Positions 44,630-57,034 are shown, counted from the stretch's first letter. The stretch is DNA of 64,000 bases from Torymus aiolomorphi (GCA_036365515.1 CM070877.1:67575522-67639521), one strand, 5' to 3'. Notes: generated from the letters alone by a model not told the origin. Translations and numbers: made by a program.

Positions 44630-46453
44630 TTTTCAATTTTTTATTCGAGGCCTCTTCTTAGGGCTCCTCCTCCACCATCTCATCACATGAGTAGTGCTCC
44701 CATGGTGAGGTGTCGGTCTGGGTAGGTAGCAGACACCTTTTATCATCATGGGGGCTCAATCCTATCTTCCTCTGCTTCTCTGTACGTATGATCTATGATA
44801 TGGAGTTTGCTACGTATGATTTTTGTTCAAATGTCACGGTTCTATTAATTTGTAAGCATGAGAGATAGTCCTCAAAGTTGATCGTTGATTTGCCTTTTTT
44901 AGGGTGTTGGAAACTTGTATTCTTACTGAGTATAGGCCCACAAACTCAGTTATAATTTTTTTGTTGGCCTCATCTTTCATGAGACCAACTTTTTTCTTTT
45001 TCACTAGTGGAATATTGAACTGATTATCCACAGGGTAATCGGAGTTCACGAATTCATTGAGGTCTACCTTCATCAATTCATACATGTTTACTCCTCTTAT
45101 TTCCTACACAAGACTGTCTATGTCTGTATACAAGAGTTTTGACTTTCCTCCAACTTGGTTTTGCATATACTCGTAGTGGAAACGGTACATCAAAGTTTTC
45201 AATAAGTCTAATACAGAGATACCAATGTAAATTGGTTTACAGATCTTTGCGAGCATGTTGGATTGTGACTGAATTCTAATCAAAAACGGCACAGCTACGG
45301 AAGTTGGGCATAGTAATGTATATTTCTGCACCATAATGCTCCTGCCAACGATCAACTAACTTGACATCTACTCGTTTTACCATAGACTGCGTTATTAAAA
45401 AGCTTAAGCATCATCTTTTCAAATTCGTTCTTTGCATTTTTTCGTTTCTCACTGTTGAGATAAATGTATGGTTTCAACCATGGTTTCTGATTAAATTGTA
45501 ATGCACTGTATATCTTTTTTAGACGTAGACTATATTGCAAATCCTGTTTAAGAGCAACGTAATGTATTACGTACCGTTCTTTGTTGTGAAGTGTGGTCAA
45601 TAATTTATTATGCTTTGAGCCTTGTGGTGCTTGTTATTCTGGGCAGAAAGATAGATCCTTGTGTGTATCATGAATTTTCTTAGGGTACTCGAGATCAACT
45701 TCGAGAGTGTACCCAACAGGAGACATTGTCATTGGTAATCTTGAAGAAGTCGGGGTTGCTTACATCCTTGACCCACTTGAATCCTCCTATGAGAGAGACT
45801 GAGTCATCAACCATCCATATAAATTATATATGGCGTAGTATATAATATATTTCGAATCTTGCTCTGGATCATAATCTTCTCTCATAGAACAATTATTAGC
45901 TTTCGCATACTTGTTAGAACATTGACTAACTCGAATAACATGCTCAATAAAAAGCAACATGTCAATATTGGTCAATAGTTCACATTTGATCTGTAAAGAG
46001 AAAAAAATATTAGTTATAAATATCGAAATGTAAATTTGAATTAAACTAGTAAAAACAAAAAAGAAAATACCCGAGTATACTTTAGCATGGCATTCCAAGA
46101 TAATCCAGGTGTTGTATAGTAATGAGCAGGGTCCAGTTGATAGGCGACGATACAATTGTTTCAAAAATCCTCGAAAATATTAGCCAAGTAGAGTACATTA
46201 GTCTTCAGATAGATGTCCGATTACTCACCGATGTTCTTGACATTGAAGCTCATCCAAACTCTTTTAGCACGGTTATACTCCTCATCTGTTACGTTATTAC
46301 CATATAATTTGTAAATTTACAAATTATATGGTAATAACATAACAGCAAATTTGTAACGTCAAGTTTATCTAGGGATGAGATATAATCGTACGGAAACATT
46401 CTTTTTCGCTTGAGAAGCTCAACTTGGAATGGAGAGTATTCATTCTTAAACTC

Positions 46454-46519
<66 letters not shown>

Positions 46520-48590
46520 TACAATGCCCAGGTTTTCTAGATAGAATGCCAATTTATAGAGTGAAGATAGCATGAAGCGTAAAGAGTCAATGAATCTGAA
46601 ACTGATACTGTCATCCACAGACTTTGTAAAGGAGATATATTTTTCCTTGTTCTCGGGAATTAAGTTCATGGTTCCTTTAAATGTATTTAAGCTCCTTGAT
46701 GAATAGATGTGAGTCGTATCCACTTAGGTGATGAAAAACGACTGAAATAGTCCTCGAGTCCTGATAGTTGAGGTTGCAACTATTATGGTCTGCTCCTCGG
46801 TATCTGAAAAAAATTATAAATTGTTTTATAAAGAATTATTATTAATATTAATAAAAAGAGTAATCTTATCTTCTAGTGAGATGACAATGATCTCTTACTT
46901 CAACGTCCTTAGCGCTGTATAGTTTTTGACAGATATGACATACTTTAGTCTCTTTAAATCCACATTTGTCATTGCTACAGGATTCTTGTGCATATCTTCT
47001 AATTCGTTAGCCAATTTGTAAAGTTCGTCCACAAACCATTTTGCTGGATTTTTCTCTGTTCTGTCTTCTTTCGATAACTGTAGTAATTTGATTTTGATGT
47101 ATCGTGAGCACATTGAACATAAAAACCTATACTGAATGGTTTGTGCTCTTGGTATGCACGTTTGTCTTCTACTGGTTTGAGAACACACTCAAAGTTAGCA
47201 TACACTACTATCGGAACACGCTTTTTATGACTGAAATTCTTAAGTTCGAATATTTTGTTTATATCCGACTGTGGTAGAACTATTTTACATTTATTTATTT
47301 GTGAGCAGTCAACTTCGTGAGCTTTTAGTGCATCCACCTTGTGAAAGTAGTATAGACAATGATCACACACATATTTCTTACATGCATACTTTGATACTTG
47401 ACAAAAAATTAGAGCACATAAATTCTTAATCCATACGTAATGAAGTCGTGGAACTTTTGTACAGAATCTTGGGTTAACAGTAAATTTACATGTTTCTCTT
47501 CGTTTGTTGCTCTCAAATGATAAGGTGTAGGTTCATAGCTCTTACCTGTATGATTAAGCATAAATAAATTGATGGATACATCATTCTGTTTCTGAAATCT
47601 TGACATCTGTTTAGTTGGCACTGGGAAATCAATTTTGATGAAATTCAGCTTGTTTTCAAACGGTGTACAATTGCTCACTCTCTTTGCACTATCCTTAACA
47701 GGATGTAAGTCTAATAGTACTGTCCACATAAAACATTTGTTATCCTTGTTTTGCACATTTATACATGCTTTCATATTTTGTATTAATTTAGGTAATTCAA
47801 TGAACGAACCAGCCTGCAATGGTTGTAATTTTTTTATATTGACGGTTATGTTCAATATCGATCGTTCAGTCCAACCACTGTCACGTTTCTGGAACTCATC
47901 CATGCCACGTTCAATGGGCGGCTTTACATTAGTCACCACTCTTTCAAATCAATGGTTTGGAATATGGGTTGGCTTTTTGTGTTGAAATACTTCATTTCAA
48001 TCACCTCCTCGTCATTCTTGACGATGCTATAGTCTGCTACCTGAACTGTATCCACCTTCAATGAATTGTGCTATTTCAAAGCTTCTTTTATTTCGATTGT
48101 AAATAGAGTAACAGCATCAATTATGAAGGTGGTAACATCAAGGTATATCACATTCGTTGTAACACCGCGTTTAATATTATTCTGGAATGCTGATATTGCA
48201 TCATCCCAAGTTGCACGTTCAGTATCACTAGTAGCATTAGATGTTGTATTATTCTTACCATCATCATCATTGACAGTTACAGTAGGCTGATCTCGACGTA
48301 ATTCTCCACTACTTTTGAGACAGTCTTTAAGCATTCGCTGAAGGCTGAGTATTTGGTCGTATGAAGTCTGGCATATTCTCTTCTCGTGTGGTTTGAAAGA
48401 TGGCGAATTCATCAGTGTTTTTATCCGCATCAGAGTGTGTGGAATTAGGTTAAAAACACGTTGTACTTCAGCACTGTCAGATTTTCCATTTCTGGCATTC
48501 TCCAATGCTTTCCACATCGTTCGCACAGTCAGCACAAGATACGGATCCATTTTTATAAAGTTATTGTCTTTCAAAGTCTTATACACACTT
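44630..48590 (-). pseudogene. Polinton protein-primed DNA polymerase B (intron-containing, decayed)
   Basis: Coding order: N-terminal domain from about 48586 (MDPYLVLTVRTMWKALENAR; later LQAGSFIELPKLIQNMKACI); a Cys/His finger CDHCLYYFHKVDALKAHEVD (about 47365-47310); exonuclease motif VVYANFECVLKP (about 47200), where D is usual in place of N; SFRFIDSLRFMLSSLYKLA; polymerase motif A as YYAIYNLYGWLM (D usual where A stands); motif B KLFNNAVYGKTS; motif [10 protein letters not shown] (usually YTDTDS); and a C-terminal tail to about 44640. Introns are suggested at about 46068-45989 and 46870-46806. Many stops and shifts. This enzyme replicates the element from a protein primer. Confidence 0.85.
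46453..46519. repeat. (CT)n microsatellite inside the polymerase gene
   Basis: About 30 CT units with two interruptions. On the coding strand it reads as alternating Arg-Glu. Confidence 0.95.
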
Positions 48591-48890
48591 AATTTTTTTC
48601 ACTGTTTAACACTGCTGCTGCTGCACTGAGTCTTTGAACTGTTCTTGCCTGTAGGACTTTCCGAACGGAATGATTTCGAGAGCAATTCACTTTCTTATAT
48701 CTAGTTTCCCCCACCACAACCTATTGCGAGCCGCCACCGCTCGCGAGCCACCCGCCGCAACGAGCTGTGATTAGTTCAACCGTCTGTCACTAGTATCGCT
48801 GCCATCGGTTCTTTTTCCCGCCAGTGGCGTTGCTGTCGTATAAACGTATAAAAGGAGATTTATAGGATATGATTTCATTCCGGTTCAAGA

Positions 48891-49477
48891 TGGAGTACAT
48901 CTTAGATGTTTAAGGCTTCAAAGGCTGTAATGAGAAAGAGTTTATTTTTAAGGAGGTTGCCATAATCTCCCTGGAAGAAGATACTACTCCATCTGTATTT
49001 CTTGTCCAACCTCCTCTCAGCTGGATCTATCTGTTAGTAAAGCAAAAGAGTGAGAACCGATGATTAGAGAATAACTATCTGGGAATGTTGTGGAGTTCAG
49101 GAGAAATTCCTTACGAGCAAGTACCCGACACTCTCAACAATGTTCTCACCAATGCCATAATAATCTACGTAAAGGGAGTTCAGAAGAGAGAGTGGCTGAG
49201 ATATATATTTCCCAATAAGTAAGTATACATATTATAATTTACTCAATTTACTCAATTTATTTACTAATTTAATTCTTTTTCTAGAATAATTAATAACCTT
49301 GAGGATTTACGATGTCCATCATTGAAGAAAATTCCCAAGGAATTCATTCCCTGCTCGCGTCATGTTTAACGGGGATATTCGATGTGTGCAGTTCAGAATG
49401 TTTATATTTTGAAGACATAGCTGCTGGAAGAAAGATGAGCGTACATATTGCCAGATTTTCATGGAATAAATAAAGTC
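48891..49477 (+). pseudogene. Polinton right-end gene, paralog-like to the left-end gene
   Basis: ATG at 48891 opens MEYILDV followed at once by TAA, then FIFKEVAIISLEEDTTPSVF, a TGA near 49057, NNYLGMLWSSGEIPYEQV and REWLRYIFPN. A donor (AATAA|GTAAGTAT) and an acceptor (TTTTTCTAG) suggest an intron at about 49219-49284. The second exon has NNLEDLRCPSLKKI, a shift near 49360, and FDVCSSECLYFEDI. The arrangement LDV...FKEVA resembles DEDD exonuclease starts, weakly. It faces the polymerase gene head to head. Confidence 0.55.
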
Positions 49478-49480
49478 GAC

Positions 49481-50188
49481 TCTCAAGTATAAGATAAATT
49501 ATTGTCAATGTTCAGTTAATCGTTTACTCTAAGATTTTGCAAGCTAAGCGTTGCTTATTGTATATAGTTATTATAGTATTAAATAAATATTATAATTCTA
49601 ATGTAATACTTATGTTCCTATTCAAATACCTATTACACGTCCAATCAATTCCTACAATATTTATCCCGTTTACAATTTTCTCTATATATTAAGTACTAAT
49701 TTATAAGATAATAATAATTATATGTTGTAAAGTTAGTTTATATGGGGTGGAATCTTGATTGTATATATTTTACAATATTAAAGAGGATAACTTAGTCAGA
49801 GAAATAATTAGAAAAAGATTTTAAGAAGCTCAAACCAGTACATCATACGATAAAAAAAATGTATAAAATCTTAAAACACCCTCATTGGACTATAATGTTT
49901 TATTAATAATGTTTAATAGAATTAAAACAAGCTTTAGAATAGTGAAACTAATTATGTAGAACTATAAAATATTGATATAAATGTATATGATGAACTTTAG
50001 CATACATAAACACATTCTGCGTAATCAACCCATGTGTTCCCATTTTACACAAAGTGTCATAGCTCTGACTGTAATCAAAATATCCAGCTGACATTTTGTT
50101 TCGTGGTGTAGTTTACATTAATAAAGAGATTAAGCTATTTCGGAATATGATTGCAAAAGTGTTGAAGGTATGACGCCATCCATTTTTG
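49481..50188. other. AT-rich spacer, no gene seen
   Basis: It should contain the right Polinton terminus, but no inverted repeat matching 22.6-22.9 kb was found by eye. Confidence 0.45.
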
Positions 50189-50295
50189 TATTAAATAGTT
50201 GAGGACGATCTTTGGAGGCAAAAAATTGAAAAGATCTTATTTCTTTATGACCATAACATTTTTTGCCTCCAAAGATCGTCCTCAACTATTTAATA
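50189..50295. mobile_element. Inverted pair of PLE A termini
   Basis: 37-bp arms at 50189-50225 and 50259-50295 are perfect inverted copies. Each matches the PLE A tail at 2243-2277 (TTTTGCCTCCAAAGATCGTC). The left arm extends into the adjoining tail (AAGAAATAAGATC, antisense). Confidence 0.88.
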
Positions 50296-50341
50296 TGATT
50301 GCAAAAGGTTGTCACAAAATCACCTAGGACTCTATGTCTGA

Positions 50342-50493
50342 AAAGGGCCCCGCACAAAATGTATCGAAAAAAATCATTCGGTCAAATGGGATGAAACTTG
50401 GGGAAAAGATATATCTCCAGATCCTATATTTTCCCCAAGTTTCATTCAATTTGACCGGATGATTTTTTTCCATACACTTTGTGCGGGGTCCTT
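50342..50493. mobile_element. Foldback (MITE-like) element 3
   Basis: Arms of about 65 bp (50342-50407, 50429-50493) with a 21-bp loop. The outer ends contain GGRCCCCGCACAAA. A stable hairpin with no coding content. Confidence 0.88.
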
Positions 50494-50654
50494 TAAGTAA
50501 TCTTGAAGATTAACTTTTGGACCCTAATTTTTGTAATAAATGCTAAATTATAGTATAACAAGCTTTAGAATAGTAAAATAAATGATGTCTAACCATATAA
50601 TACTAATATAAATGAGTAGAGAGAATTTTAGTATATACCCATATAGAAATAATA

Positions 50655-50960
50655 AATGTATAAAACTGTAGGAAAACGTATAAAATCGTATAAAAATGTA
50701 CCTTTTCATTGGTTTTTGGACATATTTTATACGATTTTATACATTTTTATACAATTTAATACATTTTCAGACATTTTCTTGCAAGTCAGAAATTCTTCCA
50801 TGTCAAATTTGTAAAAACTTTAATGTTATAAAACATAGGAAACCGTATAAAAATCTATATTTCTGTATATTTCCGTAGATTTTTTCAAATTTATTACATT
50901 TTTATACGGTTTTATACGGTTTTATACAGTTTTATACAGTTGTATATGGTTCCATATATT
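50655..50960. repeat. Imperfect 11-bp tandem motif tracts
   Basis: Repeated TTTTATACGGT/ACAGT units and their complement occur around 50660-50770 and 50895-50960 on opposite strands. Confidence 0.65.
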
Positions 50961-51434
50961 TTATATTTCCATACGCGTATAAACCTGTTCTTTGAAAATC
51001 TGGATAATCGTTCACATCTTCAATAAAGTGTCGCAGCTCTGACTGTAATCAAGATATCAGACTGAAGTTTGGTTTCATGGTATATTTTACATAAATAAAC
51101 AAGAAAAACTAGTCAAGATAATGATTGAAATTTGAGAAATCTTAAAGGATAGTTTTTAAGCCTTAATTTCTTTACAATTACTGATTAATAGAACTAAAAC
51201 ATCCTTAAGAATAACCTCATTAATCTACTCAATTCATTCGTTAATATTTAGTATAATATTCAAAATAAAAATTAAGGAGATTTATAGGAATTAATAGGCT
51301 ATGGGTGGGCTTGAAATAAAAAGATAGGAATTAATATAAACGTATAAAAATATTTATTTAAATATTTTAATTTAAAAAATACAAACTGTTTAAAAACTTG
51401 AATTTAAAAAATAAGAACTATTTAAGAAAAAATG
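50961..51434. other. AT-rich spacer
   Basis: No gene or repeat supported. Confidence 0.45.
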
Positions 51435-51974
51435 ATGCGCCCTGTCGCAAATTATGAATGTTAATAACAGTTAATAGCTCTTAAAAATGATTTAAAACTG
51501 TTTATAAATGTTAAAAAATGTATGATTTTGCTCACATTTTTTTCTAATTATAATACTTTCTGAAAGTGGTCACGAGATGGTTATTATGGTTAAGACGTGT
51601 TTCTCCTGCACGTCTTCGCGGTTTAACTCTGGTCCTCCGGTTCAACGTCGTGCAATGCTAAACCTAATCCGGTTACCTACCGTGCAACACGCAAGTCGAA
51701 GACTCACACTTTGTTTCTGCCAGGAACTCGAACTCCTTGCCAGGTCCCTGGTTCGTGTGTCAGCTGCTCAGATGTGCTCGGTGGCGGCGGGGAACGGGGA
51801 ATGACTAAGGTCGCGAAATGATAACTCGAGCAGTTAAATTTACTAATAAAAGACTATTGTTTATAGAGTAAGAGGTTTTAGTATTGTGCTTGAATTGTAT
51901 AATAGGTTAAGTGAGATTAATTGAATTCAGAATTGCCTATTCCCTACCTAAACGGTGCACCAGCACGTTATCTC

Positions 51975-52510
51975 ACAAGGAAGGTACCCCAAGTGTCAGT
52001 CGCCGATTTTGATAATATTGCAATATGTTATAGTACGTTAAAATATAAGAGTATACGTATTTTTTTATCGGCCGATATTCATTTTTAGAGGGTAAAATTT
52101 ACCCCTAAATTTCAACCCCGATAATAGTTTTTTTTGGAATATTTCATAAATGAATAAAGATATCTTCATAAAACCAACGCCAAAATATTTAGAATAAAAA
52201 AGACTATAAAACTGCACCATTTTTAATGTTAAAGGCTGCAACCCCTATTTTTTAAGCGATTTTCGGCTACAAAAATATTAGTACGTTGTATATTTTTCAA
52301 AAAACTACTCTATTTGGAAGAATATAGAAAAGTAAAGTTGAAATATCGAGGTTTTTGAAGAAATAATATTTTTAGCGGTATGTACCCTTCATTATATTTT
52401 TTTCATTAATTAAGTTTTCACGAGTTTTATAACCTTAGAATTCACTTAAATAAAGTGAGATTCATTAAAAAAAGGAATTGTAATAAATTTAATTTTCATA
52501 ATAAGGGTAA
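51975..52510 (+). repeat. Left long inverted repeat
   Basis: Roughly 540 bp starting ACAAGGAAGGTACCCCAAGTG, colinear with the reverse complement of 56190-56750 at roughly 80%. Confidence 0.88.
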
Positions 52511-53024
52511 CATCACCTATTTTTTTGGTGCAAAATCTTTTTTCTTCGAGTATGAAAATTATATTATATAATACTTTTTTTTTTAACTCGATCTAGTTGA
52601 AAGAATATCATAGACAAAATTGATGTATTTCGAAAATTTTTACGAAACAACTTTTTATGAGGGTAATATCCCCCTACTTTGATCTATTATCATATTTAAA
52701 AAAATGAAAGTCAAATAAAATAATTTGACAAAATGGTTTCCGTAAGTAATAATCACAGTTAAATATTTTAAAATAAGCAAGAAAATTATTTTCTCTATCC
52801 CTTGGGCGAAAATACGTAGTTCCGCCGTTCGCTTAGGCTAGAAGAAGTAGCACTTTTACCCATTGCTGAAACGCCTGAATCAGTTGCCGCGAGCAAGTCG
52901 CGGCATAGTGCGACTTCGGTATGCAACTGTCTCGCATCGGAAGCGTGGCGTTCTCAAGAAGGATGGTCACTATATCCACCGATAAATAGCGCGTCGCTCT
53001 CACAATTAGAGCGCTATCCTATGC

Positions 53025-53262
53025 GTTCCGAAAAATTAAATGGAACGCATTTAAGCCTATGAGGGTGCTATCCCATGGAGGTCCGAAAAATTAGGCGGAA
53101 CGCATTTAAGCCTGTGAGGATGCTATCCCATGGTGTTCCGAAAAATGAAACGGAACAATTGAAGCCCGTGAGAGCAAGAGAGCCATTCATGAAAAAAACC
53201 TCTCTCTCGCTAAATGGTTCCGTTGAATTTTTACGCCGGATACACCGCGCATGCTTTTATCA
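53025..53262 (+). repeat. Tandem/dispersed 52-bp units, first block
   Basis: Units of the type GTTCCGAAAAATTA..CGGAACGCATTTAAGCC occur about three times in tandem. The last unit plus GGTTCCGTTGAATTTTTA recurs at 55110-55285 in direct orientation. Confidence 0.75.
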
Positions 53263-53412
53263 AGGCAAATCAAAATTTGGCATCAAATAGATAATTAAAG
53301 GAAAATTAAGGATTTATAACCAAGAAGATAATAGGGGGGAATATAAATAATAGCTAAAAGTTGCTTGCTCTTTAACGCGGTTAACAAAGAAAAGAAAGGT
53401 TACTAGATATTA

Positions 53413-54682
53413 GAGGTACAAATAAATTCTACCCGTTTTCAGCAACTTTTTTTTTATTTAAAAAACTCAAACAAAACACAAAGTTTAATTAATATAGGCA
53501 CCGTCGGCTTCTACTACCCTTTGCCAACGCCTAGATAGCTGATGCATTCTATGGCGAAAAAAGGCTTCATCTTCTGACTTTATAAAATCATCAACCATTT
53601 TTCGTACTTTATCTTCATTATGAAAATTCTGCTCTGCTAAGCTGTTTTGTAATGAGCGAAAAAGGTAGTAATCGCATGGTGCAATGTTAGGAACATATGC
53701 CGGATGCGGTAAAATTTCCCATTGTAATTCTTCTATGGTTTGACGGACCGTGGAATTTCTGTGTAGTCTAGCGTTATCATGCTGCAAAATTACTGATCTT
53801 CGCCCATGCCCAGAATACGGCCTCTTTTCTTGGATTTTTTCCGCTAAATGGTTTAATTGAGAGAAGTATCGTTTACTAGTAACAGTTTCTCCGGATTTGA
53901 GAAGCTCGTAATATAGCACGCCCCATTCGTCCCACCAAATACAGAACAGTAACTTTTTTCCAAAGACGTTGTACTTTGGTGTAGATGTTGTGAGCTGTCC
54001 TGGATCTACCCCATGTTTTTGACATTTAGGATTCTCGTAATAGATCCAGTTTTCATCGTCAGTAATTAATTTCCACAGAAAGTTCTTCTTTTTTTGTCTT
54101 GAAAGCAATGAAAAACACGTCTCGACTCGCCTTTCACGTTACTCCTTGGTCAATTCATAAGGTACCTATTTTACATATTTTTGAATTTTTCCCAACGCAC
54201 GTAACCTCTCAGAAATAGCTTGTTAGGTAACGCCTAATTTTTCAGCGAGCTGATGTTGCATTTGTGCCGAGTCTTCATCCAATAGATCCTGCAATTTCTC
54301 ATCACACATCTTTTGAGGCCTACCACAGCGTGGTTTGTTGCTCAAGTTAAAATCTCCGACTTTAAATTTTCGAAACCATCTGCGACATGTACTCTTATCA
54401 ATAACTTTTTCTCCATAAGTAGTACCGATCGACTTATGAGCTTCAGTGGCAGTTTTATTTTGATAGAATTCGTAAAGTAAGCAAAGTCGGATATACACAG
54501 TAGCTACTTTCATTTTTATTTATGTGAAAGACAGAATTATATTCGCAATGAATACTTGCATACGCAGTCTATTTGAAGAATAGGATCTGCAGTATACACT
54601 AGCATAAAGATATGAAACCAGTAAGCATCTGTTCTCAAGACAGCGCCATCTCTTATAAATGGGTAGAACTTTTTTGTACACT
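53413..54682 (-). mobile_element. mariner element
   Basis: 1270 bp between TA dinucleotides (53411-53412, 54683-54684). The ends are inverted repeats sharing GTACAAA and TTCTACCC. It contains one transposase gene on the minus strand. Confidence 0.93.
53485..54513 (-). pseudogene. mariner transposase with three in-frame stops
   Basis: 342 codons in one frame from ATG 54513. An N-terminal helix-turn-helix (YEFYQNKTATEAHKSIGTTY, then CRRWFRKFKVGDF), the linker motif VPYEL, and a DD34D core: first Asp in ITDDENWIYY, second in LQHDNARLH, third in NIAPCDYYLF. Three nonsense codons lie near the middle (about 54219, 54173 and 54144), one replacing the Trp of WVPYEL. Length equals a normal mariner (about 345). 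All three catalytic Asp remain. It would cut and paste mariner at TA sites, but the stops inactivate it. Confidence 0.95.
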
Positions 54683-55109
54683 TAATATATTAGTTAATCA
54701 AGTATTAAGTATTGTACGTACTGATCTTTCAGTACTGCCTCATTATCTCAAAACATTAATATAAATAATTGGAATATTAATCGGCTGTTTTTTTCAAGAG
54801 CACTCTTATAAAGTTTACATATGGAAATATGGACAGAAAATTTGAGTGCATATGGATAAAGTTGTTTTTATAGTTTATTTTTATAACATAAATTAATTTT
54901 ATTAATAGAAACAGTGAATTAATATGACAGGTTAGACTAAATCTGTGAGTGAAATGAATAATCTCCTCTGCTATTCATATGACAGATTGTGTATTGAATG
55001 GATTCTATATATTACTAACTATACTTTCTTTAATCAAAGGTTAAAGTTAAACAATATACCTATATTTATAGAAATCTGTCGTGCACAAGGAATAATGTGC
55101 ATAAGAAAA

Positions 55110-55285
55110 ATCAGGCGGAACGCATTTAAGCCTGTGAGGGTGTTATCCCATGGCGTTCCGAAAAATTAAACGGAACCATTGAAGACCGTGAGAGCAAGAG
55201 AGACATTCACGAAAGAAACCTCTCTTTCACTAAATGGTTCCGTTGAATTTTTATGCTGGATACACCGCGCATGCTTTTATCAAGG
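55110..55285 (+). repeat. Second block of the GGAACGCATTTAAGCC repeat
   Basis: Direct copy of 53080-53262, including GGATACACCGCGCATGCTT. Together they flank a 1.85-kb segment. Confidence 0.8.
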
Positions 55286-56189
55286 TATTTGTGCGAAAAT
55301 TGCAATAAATAGTCATAAGATACTTCGTGATTATAGAAAAAGTTAAAAAACCATAATAAGTATAAGTGACTATTTTATTGACATGAAAGTGGATAAATGT
55401 TTTTATAAAAATAGAGACTGAAAATTGAACTATTTATTAATAAATTCATGTTTATTTATTTGGAAATATCCTCTCTATCTATCCCTCTTTTCTTGACTCA
55501 CATGTGTACGTAACAATCTGCTTGTTCATGTATTTTCGATGCCCGCCCCAACCAGCAGCACTCGCTGACGCTCGTGCTGCAAATGTTGGCCGGTCATCGG
55601 ACACACATAAACACGCACAACAGGAAACAGCAGACAATCAGACCAGGCAAATCATCTAACCTGCAAGCACTGCGTGGAATGGCCACAAGAGCGCAGCGAT
55701 GCTACCAGCCGGCTTTAAGGCGAAAGTAACAATATGGCCGCGCAACGCAACTGTCAGCTGGAAGCTGACCTTATAGCAACGGTGATTTCAACTTTTTATG
55801 ATTAAATAGTGAACGTACCCCTGTGATAGAAAAAATACTATTTCTTACACGGAAGGAAAATGAAACTCGGCTTCGCCTCGGCCGTCATGTTACGTACGTG
55901 CGGAAGTTCCATTTTCCACCTCTTCTAGGAATATCTACTATTTTAAGGAATAAAAACTACGTACTAAATAAACAACTTGATAAAACACTCATTTGCCTTT
56001 GGATTTTTGTTAATGTAATGGAGTGAAAATAAAAAAATATTTGAATATTAATACCTACAGGAACGACTAGAAGTATCGAACCATTAGATGTTTACGGATT
56101 CCGCGTATGAAAACATTTTATTAAAATAAACAGAAACGTTATCTGAAGCATTTTTCAGACAATGTCATGTTCATGGATGATGAGTAGCG
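55286..56189. other. Interior of the long-TIR element
   Basis: No coding region. A GC-rich patch lies at 55540-55800. Confidence 0.45.
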
Positions 56190-56750
56190 GATGTTATCTT
56201 TATTATAAAAAGTAAATTTATAAATATTCCTTTTATTAATCAATCTCAGTTTATTTAAGTGAATGTTAAGGTCATATAACTCATGAAAACTTAATTAATG
56301 AAACAAATGTAATGATGGGTAGTTACCCCTAAAAATATTATTTCTTCAAAAACCTCAATATTTCAACTTTACTTTTCAATATTCTTTCAAATAGAATATA
56401 TTATTAAAAAATATACAACGTACTAATATTTTTGTAGCTGAAAATCGCTTCAAAACTAAGATATTGCTCTTTTTAAAATAGGGGTTGCAACCCTTAAAAT
56501 TGAAAATGGTGCAGTTTCATAGTTTTCTTTATTCTAATTATTTTGGCGTTGGTTTTATGAAGATATCTTTATTCGTTTATGAAATATTCCAAAAAAACGT
56601 TTCTCGGGGGTGAATTTTCGGAGTAAATTTTACCCCCTAAAAGTGAATATCAGCCGATAAAAAAATACGTATATTCTTATTTTTCTAAGTACTATAACAT
56701 ATTGCAATATTAGCAAAATCGGTGACTGACACTTGGGATACCTTCCTTGT
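56190..56750 (-). repeat. Right long inverted repeat
   Basis: Reverse complement of 51975-52510; ends ACCTTCCTTGT. Confidence 0.88.
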
Positions 56751-57034
56751 CAGACGTCAGCTGAATCGGAAGCTGATGTCATGCTCGCTGTAATTTACGC
56801 CGCGCACGTGTGATATAATACGCCTCATGTGTTCGGTATTGTACGTGTGCGCTCGCTGAGTAAAGCAGCGAAGTGTGAGAGCGGTCGCTATCACAGCGCG
56901 ACGCACACGTATAAGTGTGAGAGAGACGGTAGACGGCAGAGCTGCATGTGTGCGCACCTGTTGTGCGGACTCACCGGCTTTGAAATAGCCGGTGGCTCGA
57001 CCTTGTGTCCGACCTTAGTAGTTGTGTTAAATTA
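56751..57034. other. GC-richer unique segment
   Basis: Contains CG-rich motifs and short ORFs on both strands without recognisable products. Confidence 0.4.

Larger units (their letters stand above)
22881..49480. mobile_element. Maverick/Polinton DNA transposon, split by nested insertions
   Basis: Polinton hallmark genes occur in two blocks: 22.9-28.27 kb (unknown end gene, capsid proteins, protease, minor structural protein, two plus-strand genes, integrase N-half) and 43.5-49.5 kb (integrase C-half, protein-primed polymerase B, end gene). About 15.2 kb of later insertions lie between. Own sequence is about 11.3 kb. Terminal inverted repeats and a packaging ATPase were not identified. All genes are damaged. 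Confidence 0.88.
51975..56750. mobile_element. Long-TIR element, nonautonomous, carrying a mariner
   Basis: Two 540-560-bp inverted arms enclose 3.7 kb. The only coding sequence inside is an inserted mariner (53413-54682). Interior landmarks are a near-duplicate about 185-bp block (53075-53262 and 55110-55285) and GC-rich patches. With no transposase it would depend on another element. Confidence 0.75.
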
